Positions 46,990-58,370 of a stretch of 64,000 nucleotides of DNA are shown piece after piece. The notes under the pieces are model-generated. The model had not been told where the DNA came from. It did no database searches and saw only the letters and a program-made list of their open reading frames with translations. Every line of letters begins with the position of its first letter. Position 1 is the stretch's first letter. Origin of the DNA: Epiperipatus broadwayi (lineage: Eukaryota > Onychophora > Udeonychophora > Euonychophora > Peripatidae); assembly GCA_028023455.1 (NCBI GenBank), contig JAQFVV010000056.1, forward strand, positions 4,053,717 through 4,117,716. Direction: 5' to 3'. The position numbers and the translations under genes were made by a program.

Positions 46990-48105
46990 AAAATCATTAA
47001 TTTATATTACAGCAAAAGTATTTTCAAGAATTTGATTGAATAGATAGCTTTCAGATATAGATGAATGGCTTCCAAAGTTTCAGTACAGTTTTAGAGAATA
47101 GTTTTATTGCCACTAAAATTCATATAACTGTCACATGATCAAATTGGCCAAAGTGTTTGACCAAGTTAATGGAAAACTCTGCATCAAATTTGAAAATAGG
47201 TGATAGATAGAAGTTTATTCATTACTAGTGATAAAATGTGAGGCACTTGTAATGAACTCATTTTAAATAAGAAAGTGAACTATTTCAGTGGTCTGTGAAT
47301 CAGTTCCTAAGCAGCTCCATGAGGTGGGCATCAATATGAAATATAGATTTGAGGAAGAGATTTTAATTTTAAATAAATAAAAACAAAAAAGAATTTCCTT
47401 TTCTTGGCTTCTAGATTTATAGTATGCTGATAATAGTGCTAGTCTTTTAAATTTAAAATTTGATTCACAAAATATTTCTAATGTTTTCAATGCAACTTTA
47501 AATTACTTAGTCTAAAAATTAAAATTCAAGAAACTGGTGCTTTCAGTTATCAGCAGTGAATAAAAAAAAGTCTTTAACAATTTTTAGCTTGGTTGATTAC
47601 TACCTGAAAAATATAAATTACTTTAAATATCTTAATATCTTTGAAGGGGGAAAAAAGGCTTTAGTAATGTAGTTCAACACAGATTTCATTGTATTGCATT
47701 GAATTTAACAAGTTAAAAGACTAATAGTGATATAACTATTTTCGACTGCATTTACTATATATAGGGAATAGTTAGTTAGTTATTCTTTCAATTTTATTGT
47801 ATAAAAGTAATAAATAAACCTTTTAGTAATATAATATGAAGGTTCTGAAAAAGTTATATTTAAGAAAGTTTCATAAAGGCTGTAGTGAAAGTATGTTCAT
47901 AAAAGTAATTAATTTGATTTTCAGCACCCTAGACATTGAATCTATAATTAATACTACATATTTGTTGATGAGATCAAGCCTAATTTATTACTATAAATAA
48001 AAAAAAATGAAATTTTCTATAACATTTATGATGAATTGAAAATCTCCAGACAGTGAATGAATCACTCTAGAAATTTTAAAAGAGCAGTTGAAGAAAGAGA
48101 AAAAT
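46990..48105 (+). pseudogene. Decayed LINE reverse transcriptase and C-terminus
   Basis: Ordered plus-strand blocks, separated by stops and shifts, match a non-LTR retrotransposon ORF2: AKVFSRI/LNR/LSDIDEWLPKFQYSFRE (about 47,011-47,097), AKVFDQVNGKLC (about 47,146), GINMKYRFEEEILILN (about 47,330), LLDL then YADNSASL (the YADD box, Asn for Asp; 47,421), FNATLNYLV/KLKFKK, YFKYLNIFEGGKK (about 47,615), RKFHKGCSESM (about 47,866), STLDIESIINT (about 47,925) and FYNIYDELK (about 48,020). The family counterparts are KAFDxVNR, DLQYADDxAL, FKYLGS, LEKFHQRCLR and SIExxxLxxQLRWxGH. It is a full-length RT region, heavily decayed, and dead. Confidence 0.75.
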
Positions 48106-48109
48106 TATT

Positions 48110-49315
48110 GATAATATCCTAATAATGAAATATACTAGATGCAAGGAAGAATGCAGACATACATTTGATATTTAAGAAATATAAAAATTAATATATACAA
48201 TAAACAGATCTATCAGTATTTTAATAATTATATATACTTACTATAAATCAATTTTGGATTTAATCAGGCCCAAAGAACAAACTGAATATAATACATTAGA
48301 TGATGTCTAAATACCAAAAGAGTCAGTTCTGCAATCATAAACTAAGATTTTATGAGGAGATAAATTAATATACTTACTAAAATATACACATCACTGTTTC
48401 AGTGTCTGTTCAGAAGTACAAGAAATTATATAATAGAGAGAGGAGTATGTGTACAGAAGCAATAATAAACAAACTAAAAACTGAGATATTTTATTTCAAT
48501 TTTATTGATTTAAATGAGAAAATACTTTTATCATGATATTACACCTATTTAATAATAATTCTTTATTATTTTAAAGACCCAGTTAGTTTTACTCTTTATA
48601 TATTTTTCAGTTATGATGAAATAATTTCACTTCTTAGCATGCTGTATATATGGTGCATTTTAAAAAAAAGTATAATAGTTTATATATCAACTTTCAAAAC
48701 AAATAGACATGATACAATGATAATATTTGATTATACATTATACTCAAATATATAATTTTGAAAATCATTAGCATGATCATAATTGTCAGCTATTAATGAA
48801 TGAATGTGGGTGTTCTACAGTAGAGGAAAATAAAGATAAAAGGTAAACAGCTGAATATAAGTTTTCCTGAAACACAAATGCATACATCCACATGTATTGC
48901 ATGCTATTTTTTTAATATGTTCATTTAATATTTTGTGATGGGGTGTTCTAAATTTTTCTACAATGAACTTCATTTTATGAAACACTTATATTTTAAATCT
49001 TTTCTCAACTAATTAAATGTCCATTGTACTCTATTCATTTTTTAGAGTGTATTTGATAAATCTTTATGATATAAATGTAATCAGTCTCTTACATAAAAAA
49101 TTACATTGCTTCACCATAAATTAATGGGTTTTTAATAAAGTTTGTTTCTGCTTATTTGCTTCATATCACTGTTTTAATAAAAATATGTGCCTTAAAACAA
49201 TAGTAGGTATTATAGAAATATATCCAGAAACATGAATAGCATACCAATTTGTTCTATAATATTGTCAAATTAACTGTCTTTATGCATTTACTTATGATTA
49301 AAAATACTGAATAAG
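48110..49315. other. AT-rich spacer, no gene seen
   Basis: No domain is recognised. It may include the eroded 3' tail of the preceding LINE. Confidence 0.45.
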
Positions 49316-49380
49316 TAGATGCTCTGATGAAGAGTGCAGTTCAATTGAAACTTTAATTAATTTTAATAAAATAAGCATTG
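49315..49380 (+). ncRNA. Weak hammerhead candidate
   Basis: ATGCT, CTGATGA (49,324-49,330), GAAA (49,347-49,350) and AGCAT (49,374-49,378) appear in hammerhead order with a perfect ATGCT/AGCAT helix I. Helix III TTTA/TAAA is possible with one mismatch. The helix II segment pairs poorly. It could be a decayed Penelope terminus or chance. Confidence 0.3.
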
Positions 49381-49924
49381 TGAAAGTAATAATAAAGAAG
49401 GTTTGATTTAATTTGCTATAATATTGCTATTATATGTTTAAAATCTATAGCACAGCCTTAAAATAATCTTACTATTACCCTTTTGTTATACCAGTAGAGG
49501 ATTTGTATCTCAATTTCACATAATAAATTAAATAAAGTAACCACCATATATATAAATAACTTACTTACAATACTTATTTTAATATAGTAAATTATCTTAG
49601 TTTTTAACTTCATTAAATGCAACAACACATAAGTTCTAAGTCTGCATATTTAGATAAAAAACTGCCAAGATATTTAAATTGTTATACTTTTTTAGTTGCT
49701 AATCACATTAAACATTTCCCAGATTTTAATTCTAATAGTAATATATAAATTGACTTAGTAAATACAAACATAAATTGCTTACAAAATAGTAAGAAGATTT
49801 TGTTGACCATCTTTTGAAAGAGAGAATATAACATAATGACTGAGCACATTACAAATCTAAAAGTTCAAAGACATTATTTTTGTTTCTGCTTATAATTAAT
49901 TGAAATTAAAAATGTCACCATCAA

Positions 49925-50265
49925 ACGTATATTACAAATAATTGGTTTATCAAATCATTTACATCGTTTTTCAAAGGCTTGTTGTAATAAAATGTAAAAC
50001 AAAGTTGAAGGCAATAAATTTTATTTTTAAGATCAGTTTTTATTGTGTCACCAGAAATAATAATACTGTCTTCTTTCAACTTCCATACCTTTGAAACATG
50101 AATAAAATTTTGCAGACAATTTTAAACATTGCTATAAATCTGTTTGTTGATTTGAATTAGCTCCTTGATAAAAACAATATAAACGTCACTCTTAATCTCA
50201 AGAAATTTGAATTTAGATGGCATCAAACATTATGAAAAGTGCTTTTTGATTATTTAAAACTACAC
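49925..50265 (-). pseudogene. Unidentified decayed coding fragment
   Basis: One minus-strand frame stays open for about 110 codons with a single stop, far longer than expected in DNA this AT-rich. It reads SKFKFLEIKSDVYIVFIKEL, then KVWKLKEDSIIISGDTIKTD and ends KPLKNDVNDLINQLF. No domain is recognised. It could be part of the retroelement at 51.2-51.9 kb, or another transposon. Confidence 0.4.
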
Positions 50266-50464
50266 TTCATTCTAATACCAATTCGGTACTTGTCTAATAG
50301 CAGCCGTACATCGCTTGATGACACTGTTTCTCTTCAAAAACCTATTAATATAACATTTCCAGGCCTGTCTTTTTTTTTACTTTGGAAAATTTACATTATT
50401 GTTAGCATTCTAAATTAAAAAATGTTTTTTGTGATTTTTTTTTTTAATTTTGTTAAAACATTTA

Positions 50465-51180
50465 ATTTACTAGTACAAGAATAACGTTATTCTTATAATA
50501 CTAAATTAAACATTTAATCAAAAATAAAAAAAAAAAAACATCCCCAAAAAATTGTCTTTTTATTTCCAAATTTAGGTTATTCTTCTAATAGTAAACTAAA
50601 TGTTTCAACCAAAATTAAAAAAAAACAACCCAAAACACTTCATTACAAAAGGAATCAACCCCCCCCCCCCCCGAAAAAAAAACAGTTATCTTTTTATTTC
50701 CAAATTTACGTTATTCTTCTAATAGTAAATTAAAACATTGAAACAAAACTATAAAACAACCCAAAACACTTCATGAAAAAAGTAATCAAACCCAAAACAA
50801 AACAGTTTTCCTTTGGATTTCCAAATTGACGTTATTCTTCTAATAGGAAATTAAACATATAAACAAAAATAAAAAAACAACCCAAAACACTTCATTTAAA
50901 AAAAAAATCAAACCCCCAAAAACACACAGTTTTCTTTGGATTACCAAATTTACATTATTCTTTGAATACTAACATTCAACATTTAAAGCAAATTCAAAAA
51001 CAACCCAAAACACTTCATTAAAATAGTAATTAGCCGACTATGTTTTTTACACTACCGTCGATGAAAAGTAAAAAAAAAAAAACACTTTTTTTATATTTCC
51101 AAATTGACATTATTCTTGTAATAGTAAACTAAATGTTTAAGCAAAATTAAAAAAACAACCCAATCCCCAAAAAATCCATT
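50465..51180. repeat. Minisatellite, period about 125 bp, about six copies
   Basis: A unit with TTTCCAAATT(T/G)A(C/G)(G/A)TTATTCTTCTAATAG, then AACAACCCAAAACACTTCAT and an A-rich stretch, recurs at about 50,568, 50,699, 50,821, 50,944 and 51,099, with a partial first copy near 50,480. One copy carries a 14-nt C-run (50,659-50,672). The copies differ mainly in homopolymer length. Confidence 0.85.
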
Positions 51181-51199
51181 AGATGATGTTTTTGTATTT

Positions 51200-51875
51200 T
51201 CTCAGCTGACTTGGTTTTTAAATCTGTAATACAAGTGCTAAAAAACCCTCTTTGGATTGATTGGTTTCAAAGAAATCACAACAACAAGCAACGATTCCAT
51301 CAACAACAACAACATTTTTATTTTCCAATAACCAAAAAACAAAAAAAAATCTCACTTGTAAGTGGAACCAAGTACAAAAGAATAATAACACTGCGTAAGA
51401 CCAAAAATATTTTTTGTAACTACCAGTTGTGTACAGCCATCTCATTGAGAATGTGAAATTTGGTGTGAATCTGCCACATTGTGCTCTGATAAAAAAACAA
51501 AGATCTAAAAATTTTAACTTAACAAAATCTTACCCCCCTCCTTCTATCACATATCTTATAAAAGGATCAAAACAATTTTTTCAAGTCATTTACCAAATCC
51601 TTCAATTTATCATTCTCAACTACAAACAAACAATCATCAACATATCTAACAAATAACTTTAAATATAAACAATTCTTTTTAATAATAATTTCCTCTTTCA
51701 AATAATTAATATAAACTAAAAAACTAAAGGAGAAATATATTATACACACTTTCTTAATTTTATAAAAATTACCATTATAAATAAAATGCATATAATCGTC
51801 TAATAATAAAGCAAATCTTTGATTACTTTCATTGTACTTTTTGACAAAGATCCTTGCTTACCCAATGCAGACATA
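51200..51875 (-). pseudogene. Penelope-like RT fragment, third lineage
   Basis: Minus strand: KYNESNQRFALLLDDYMHFI (about 51,840-51,782), YNGNFYKI and NYLKEEI, FVRYVDDCLFVVENDKLKDL (catalytic YVDD at about 51,637), then after a shift PFIRYVIEGGG and KLKFLDLCF (about 51,550-51,490). FNGxYYKQ, VRYVDD and NFLDLTI are Penelope-family RT landmarks. The GIY-YIG domain is not seen. A minisatellite occupies the downstream position. It is strongly decayed in the segment between YNG and YVDD, where the usual VAMGSP box is lost. Confidence 0.65.
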
Positions 51876-51879
51876 AGAA

Positions 51880-53190
51880 CATCAATACTGCTTCACTGTT
51901 CCAAACTGCAGCATCATGCCTCTTACATTTCAGCATTTCTGAAGTTTTTCTTTGTCTCACACATCAACATAAAATATATGATAAAATGATTATTTCTTTT
52001 CAGAAAATAATAAATTTGACTTCACTCGATAGGTATATTTGCCTACTACTGAAATAAATTTTAAATGTTCACATTTTAATTTTGTAAATATTAAAAAAAT
52101 GAAATTGCAATCAAAACAAAGATGTACATATCATCGTTTCTAGAAAGATTTTCAGTTTATAAAATCAATGAAATATTTTTTAATTCTGATTATTTTTAAC
52201 ACATTGAAATGAATAATTATTTATTTCGCTTATATCTAATGAATTATGCTTTAAAAGTTTAATTTTTTAAAATATTTATTGCTAAATTATGATATTTTCT
52301 TACTGTAAATAACGTAGATTGTTTATGTCAAAGTTAGAATTTATTAATTTGCTTGAGGTCATATTTATGTCAGCTGCTAATGTAACATTATATTTTTGAA
52401 AATAAAGTATTTCAAGTCAAAATAAGTTATTAATAATTTATATTTATTGATATCTAATAAATATAGTGCAAATTGTTTTTTAAAAAATATTTAGAACCAT
52501 AATAAATTTGCAAATAAACATGTTTTTGCATCATTGGAAACTGCAATGTCATAAAACTCTGAATGTTTTACAGATTTGGCAACAGACAATGGCCGAACAT
52601 GTCAGGGCTGGGCTTATGTTTATTGTAAGAATGGGAATTTTAAATTTCCCACCTTTTAGCATGGAATTTTCTAAAAAAAAAATATTATACTAAAACATAC
52701 TGTTTTACACCCATTTTAATGTATAATACTTATGAAAAAATTCATTAGAGGGCGAATTAGCCAAAAGATGAAATAATTCAGTTCAACCCGTAGAAAAGTT
52801 AATATATATATATATATATTGTAACCAGTTGACTAAATAGCTGCATCAAAATAATTAGACAAATTGAAGTTGGCAGTATGTTCCTCAGGTTTATATTAGG
52901 GTTATTTAATTATTGAGGAAAATAGTATTTAATTTTACCATGCATATTTTTTATAACAATAATGGTTTTGAAATTAGTTAAATATTTCATTTTTTTTTCA
53001 CATGATAGAAGGAACATTCTAGACATTTTTTAAAAATAAATGTCAATTTTTTTTAATTATAACATCTATATTTTGATAAGTATTGTAAATTGTAAATGTT
53101 GATAGAAGAGAGAAAAATATAAAATCATATAAATAATTTCTTTTGTTCTTTCATTTCAGCAACTTTATTGAAATACCAATTGCTTTTATT
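51880..53190. other. AT-rich spacer, no gene seen
   Basis: No supportable feature apart from a (TA)n tract at 52,801-52,820. Confidence 0.5.
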
Positions 53191-53596
53191 TTTTTTAGAA
53201 AACAATGTACCAAAAGAAAACTAATTTTATCTTTTTTGTAAATTATTTAATAGATATTAATTTTAACCTTAAAAAAAGTCAAACTTTTATTTTTAATAGT
53301 ATTTTTAGAAAGAAATATAATAAGATTTTAATCCTTTTGATACATTTTATTTTTAATTAGTCAAAGTTCTTTTTTGTCTTTTCTCTTTATCTTTCTTCAC
53401 TGCAAAAATCAAATCAGTGTAATTAATTGATTGCCCTGTTTTCCTTTTGCAACAAATTTTTTTTAATTAGAAAGTAATGTCAAGAATTTTATGATGTTAA
53501 TTTACATTCTTGACTTGTGTTTCAATGTTTATAATTAATGAAAATAATAGCTCAATAATTGTATTTGTAAAAATTTACCTAATTGATTGTCAACAG

Positions 53597-53828
53597 ATGG
53601 CATTTTACCAAAAACACCGTCAAAGCGTGTTTGTTTACATAAACTTCAGAGTAAGCATTCACTACCTCTTTCGTTAGTTCCACCTTCAGATCATGATTTC
53701 AAGCTGATTTTGCTATCATCAGTGAAGGACAGGAAATAAGAAACTAGATCTAAACACTAAACTCTGAGCGTTTATGAAACAATTTCTATTCAGCTTGCAA
53801 GCGTGAATTTTTTAGACACGTAATTGTG
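53597..53828 (-). mobile_element. Single family C element inside the left arm
   Basis: Absent from the matching position of the right arm (about 60,380), so it inserted after the duplication or was lost there. On the minus strand it has GTGTCTAAAAAATTCA, GAATAGAAAT, TTTAGATCTAGTTTCT and a hammerhead, in the same order as the 18-19 kb units. One copy, not tandem. Confidence 0.7.
53683..53728 (-). ncRNA. Hammerhead ribozyme, family C, canonical core
   Basis: Minus strand: helix I CCTTCA/TGAAGG (perfect), core CTGATGA (53,716-53,722), helix II AGC/GCT closing an AAAATCA loop next to a T-T mismatch, GAAA, helix III ATC/GAT with a 2-nt loop, cleavage after ATC. This is the only family C copy with both core strands canonical, and it serves as the reference for the degraded copies at 5 kb and 18-19 kb. 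Confidence 0.8.
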
Positions 53829-55874
53829 TTAGAGACAGATTGTGATTGATTTGTAGACAAGATTGTTCTAAAAAATAATTGGGGAGTGAGAAAGTAAGAA
53901 AACTCAACTATTTTGTGAGAAGGCTCCTAAATTAGTTGTTGAAGATAAAGCAGTTACGTCTTGATTCAACTGCTAAAAAGAAAGAAGCAGTTGTAACTAA
54001 GTTATTGCATGGACACAACAGAAGTTTTAAATAAGCCTATGAGATTAGTCATAAAATGGTTTCTACAATGAAAACCATATGCTAAATTCATTTAAAAACT
54101 AAACATCATCTTTCTCCATGTAACCTGCCTTCACTATTATAAAAATATAGAGAAGTTACCCCTTAAAGTAATCTGAAACATTGTCTGCAACCAAGAACAT
54201 AACTTTCTATCTATATTAATCTCATATGGGAAATTTATTAAGGGAAAATGGATAACATTTTGCTGTTGTAATCCTGGAAATGAAATACTGCACACCAGAA
54301 AAATGCCAAAGCATATTCATGTGTAAATGGCTTCAAAAAGTAATCTCAACTGAATAAATAAAAATTATAATTGGGAAGAAGGACTCCACAGAAAAAAATA
54401 CTCAATGGTTTAAAGGTATTTTTTGTGTGCGCATGCTGTATTTTTATTAATAGAAAAAATATTTTTTTATATATAAAATAATTTCTTTTTGTAAGAATTG
54501 TTAATTTAAAATATTTTAATTAAGTTATTTTTTTCAAATTGTGAAATATATATTTTTTAAATAAACCCAATCAATTTCCGGGTTCCCCTTTTTTCTTCCA
54601 AGGCATAAGCTTGTGGTTAAGACCTGTAGAGGTCTCTAAATTGCCTTTTACACACATATTCGAGAGGTTAAAGCCTTAGTAAATATAATAGTTTTTAGAA
54701 AATTTATTTTTTTTAATTTTAAATTTAATTTGCTGAAACATGTTTTTCTCTTTTCGTTCGTTTCCCCCCTAAAACCTTAATAAAAGTTTAATTAAGCTAA
54801 ATCAAAGATTGTTATCATTGATTTTGAAAATGTTGTTTTTCCAACTCTTAGTGATTTTAAAGAAATAACTTAATTAGTTAAAAGTAATTTATGATTTAAA
54901 ATTAGTTGATTGATTATAATTTTTATGAAAATATATTTTTTGATAAAATGAATGTTTAAAATTTCATATTATTATGTCATTATTTTATTTGTTGTTAATC
55001 AAGTAGCTATTAAATAATTGTTTTAAAATATATTTTCAATCTTAATGTCTTTATTTTTTCCAACTCCTATTTCATAAATTGCAGTGTGTGACTTTATTTA
55101 ATGACAGGTTAATGCCATAGAATTTTATTTTAAATGATACCAATAAAACTATTTAATTATAATAAAATAAACCTGGGAATTATTTGAAATGATTTATAAT
55201 AAATTGCTTTGTTTATTTAATTATCTTTTATTCACAGTGATAATTTATAGAGTTGTTGCTTTCTGAGCTAGATTTGTGCATAACAATTAGTTATGAAGTA
55301 GGGGTTTACATTTAGTGCTATGAATATGTAGTTGATGATTTCATTACTTCTCTAATCCTGGTTGGTGCAAATGGATATTTTTTAAAATCCATGAACTATA
55401 TTTCATTTAGATGGCCAGTAGATTAATGATATTAAGTGGCCAGAGCATTGATGATGGTCAAAGTGTTTTAGTATCTCAGCATTATTTGATTTATTGTTGT
55501 ATTTTGATGGAGTAGCACCTAAGTATGTGCATTCAGATAATTGTTTGTATTCCTGACTTAGGTTTGGTAGTGACTAAATAATTAGCCTAGTCATATTCAA
55601 ATGTAGTTACAACATTGACTGTTTATTTATTTTTATTACTATTTTTGTGTAATGCTGAGTGAAATTATAGTTAGTTCTGTGCTAATCCCTCATGCTCATT
55701 ATATTCTTGCCAATTCCTTTTATATTTATTTTTTATTTTGTTTATTTGGGGATGTTGATTGTTTCCCATCTCTTTATAATTCAGCTTTAATATGGTTTAC
55801 TATTACAAATGGCTACAGAGTTGTTGGAAATTGTAATCTTAGATGTACATTAATTAAAAAACTATTGTAATACC

Positions 55875-58370
55875 AATAAAATAATAAATATAATGGTAAT
55901 TAATTATTGTTATATATATATATATATATATAGTCCGGGTTTTCCACCAAAAGATGGTGAATGCATCTAACTACAATCAGATCTAGAGTGTTTGGGTACA
56001 ATGCCAATAATGGCATGATGAGGTAACTAACCAATGATCCTGTTTATTGTCAATGGGATAGCTCTAGGTTTACACATTAAATTCAGACACAATTTAGGCT
56101 AGTTTATCCATATCTCCCTCTTCTTTTGGATTTTACACATGTCTCAGAATTCAAACCCAGGAAGAATGTTGCACCTGGCTCTCTTCAGTAATGAATTTAT
56201 CTTAGTTAGAAATTACAGTACATTTATATCACTTCCAATCTAGAAGACTCATTTAATCATATTACTCTATTATAATTTACAAAAATATGTGTGTATGCAT
56301 ATATATGGTGGAAAATTGATGAGTGGGTGGAGAAATAACTTTGATAAACTAGAGACCATTTGATGAGAATCAAGTTGACAATATTTATTTACAAATGAAA
56401 TAAAAGTTGAAAAACACTTTTAACAAAAAAAAAGAAAGAATTATATAAATGTGTATGTGTCAAGTATATATCCCTATCATATTAATAATTAAATATATTC
56501 ATTACACCCACTCTTTCCATGATCAGCATAAATGAATAGACACTCATTACATACAACGTAGGCAAAAGTGACAAAAATAATCATTAATTCAATGTTACAA
56601 TGATTATGAAGGTAACTAACTATTTAACAAAAATATAAGATGTATTCTGTAGCTTCTTGGTTTAATTCCAACTGTAGTGATTTTCTCTTCTTGGAAGACC
56701 CCCTTTAACTATATAAAGTTTAATAAAAATACTATTCATGCAAGAATGTTAATCATTGTGGTTAGTCAACAAAAAAAATAAACAACATAAATTCTGTCTT
56801 GTAGCAAGTGTATGTTTTTTAATATGGAACAGTAATGAATAAAGTTTTATACCTTCATTCCATATTGTAATAAGGATTTTGTCAGTAAGCATCCCTAAAG
56901 TCATGTCACTACAGCGGGAGGGTTACCTAAACATTATTTAACAAAATAAAATGAAACATTTCTAGCTTAACGACCTTTCTCCCCCACATTTTCCTGACTT
57001 TAGCTACAATGGACTTTTCTGAGTTACAGAAATTTCAGTTCCCAAATACAGAAGTAAAAAAAAAAAATACAGAATTTTACAAACAAACACAATTAAAAAA
57101 ATATATCACACAACAAATTAATACATTCTTCAAGATAACTGGTATAAGCTTTGTGAATTAGGTAACTAATGTCTCTGATAGATACAGTATGTCATTGTTC
57201 CGGTCAAGTGGCTACAGCAAATTATGCATTTCTCATGGAGATTCCTCAGTGACATATTTGAAATTAGGTTATTTCCATTTCCTGTTGTTCTACTTGCTGT
57301 ACTCATCTGGATATTTTAAATGAGGTATTTGATGTTTCAGTAGGCTTTATGCACTTGAGTACTAAACCATTACCTTTCCTATGGTCAGGGCTGACAACAG
57401 TTTGCCCAACAACACTATTGAATTACCTGGGAAACATTGTTTTGCAGCACATAAACATTTAAAATCTTTTTAATTCAGTATTTGCTGTTAAATTATTTTT
57501 ATAATAACAGAATTATTCGATTGGTTATATAAAATTACACTGATGATATTCTAATTTTTTTTTTTAATTGCATTTGAAGAATAGTCTGGTCCTTTTTATT
57601 TTAAATGTCTATTTATAAAAATCAGCTATATTACTGCTTCCAAATGCGTGAATTTATTAAAATTGTTTAAATATCAGCCATAGTTTCTTGCAAATTTGTT
57701 TTACAATAGTCCAACAAATAATTTGAAGTTCGAATGAGCTGTCCATTTTCTTCAAGATTTGAACCTTCAATTTTCCAATGTTGTTTTTATACAGCCTTTG
57801 ACTTATTTTACAGTAGTAAAAAGATGATGGAAATGAATTAGGTTTGTTTTTATACATCCTTGGCTTCCATTATCCAGTATACTTGCATTTTATTTCCTTT
57901 TCTATTGCTGTGTGAAGTCTATTGTTGTACATATTACATTAATTATAAGCAAAATAAAATTACATAGTAGAAATTTGCTTTCATCTTCTATATTTGTTTA
58001 CCAAGTGACTGGTTTGACAGTAGGTCATTACCATAACTACTTAGTCAAAGTCTTCTAAAATGATGTACAATACACTGATTTTAATATCATTGTTTACATA
58101 CATATGTATTAGTATGATTATTTTTTATTGGTGTTTTCATCTTTCTAATAAGTAAGTAAAATTGATTTATCTTGATACTTACTCAATATAGTTAAAAATA
58201 TACATTTGTTGTGTCTGTGTGTATATATATATATATATGGGTGTGGGTGTAGTTACTTTATAAAGGAAACATATGTTTAGTTGGCTATTAACTAAAATTA
58301 CAGTAAAAATGAACTGGATTTTGGTAGTGAGAGTGACAAAGGTTAGATTGTAAATTATCCTAACAATTTA
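55875..58370. other. Spacer between the inverted arms
   Basis: (TA)n at 55,911-55,932 and 58,220-58,238 border the spacer. At 55,933-56,200 a less AT-rich block starts GTCCGGGTTTTCCACC and carries GAATTCAAACCC. At 56,650-57,450 there is another mixed block. A 66-codon frame on the minus strand (57,657-57,857) has no recognised domain. I cannot assign the spacer to a known element. Confidence 0.4.

Larger units (their letters stand above)
53200..55875. repeat. Left arm of large inverted duplication
   Basis: Runs colinearly, inverted, with 58,370-60,785. Landmarks in order are TTTTGTAAATTATTTAA, ATGTCAAGAATTTTATGATG, GACAGATTGTGATTG, TAAGCTAAATCAAAGATTGT, CCAACTCTTAG, ATTTGTGCATAACAATT, CCTGGTTGGTGCAAA, CTAAATAATTAGCCT, TGTGTAATGCTG and TCATGCTCA. 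Divergence is moderate, with many small indels. This arm is longer by a roughly 230-bp family C insertion at 53,597-53,828. No protein is recognised, and the inner part also occurs at 4.4 kb. Confidence 0.8.

Noticed and set aside
57657-57857. A 66-codon minus-strand frame in the spacer between inverted arms
   Set aside because: Lys/Ile-rich with no recognised domain; not enough to call a transposase or gag.
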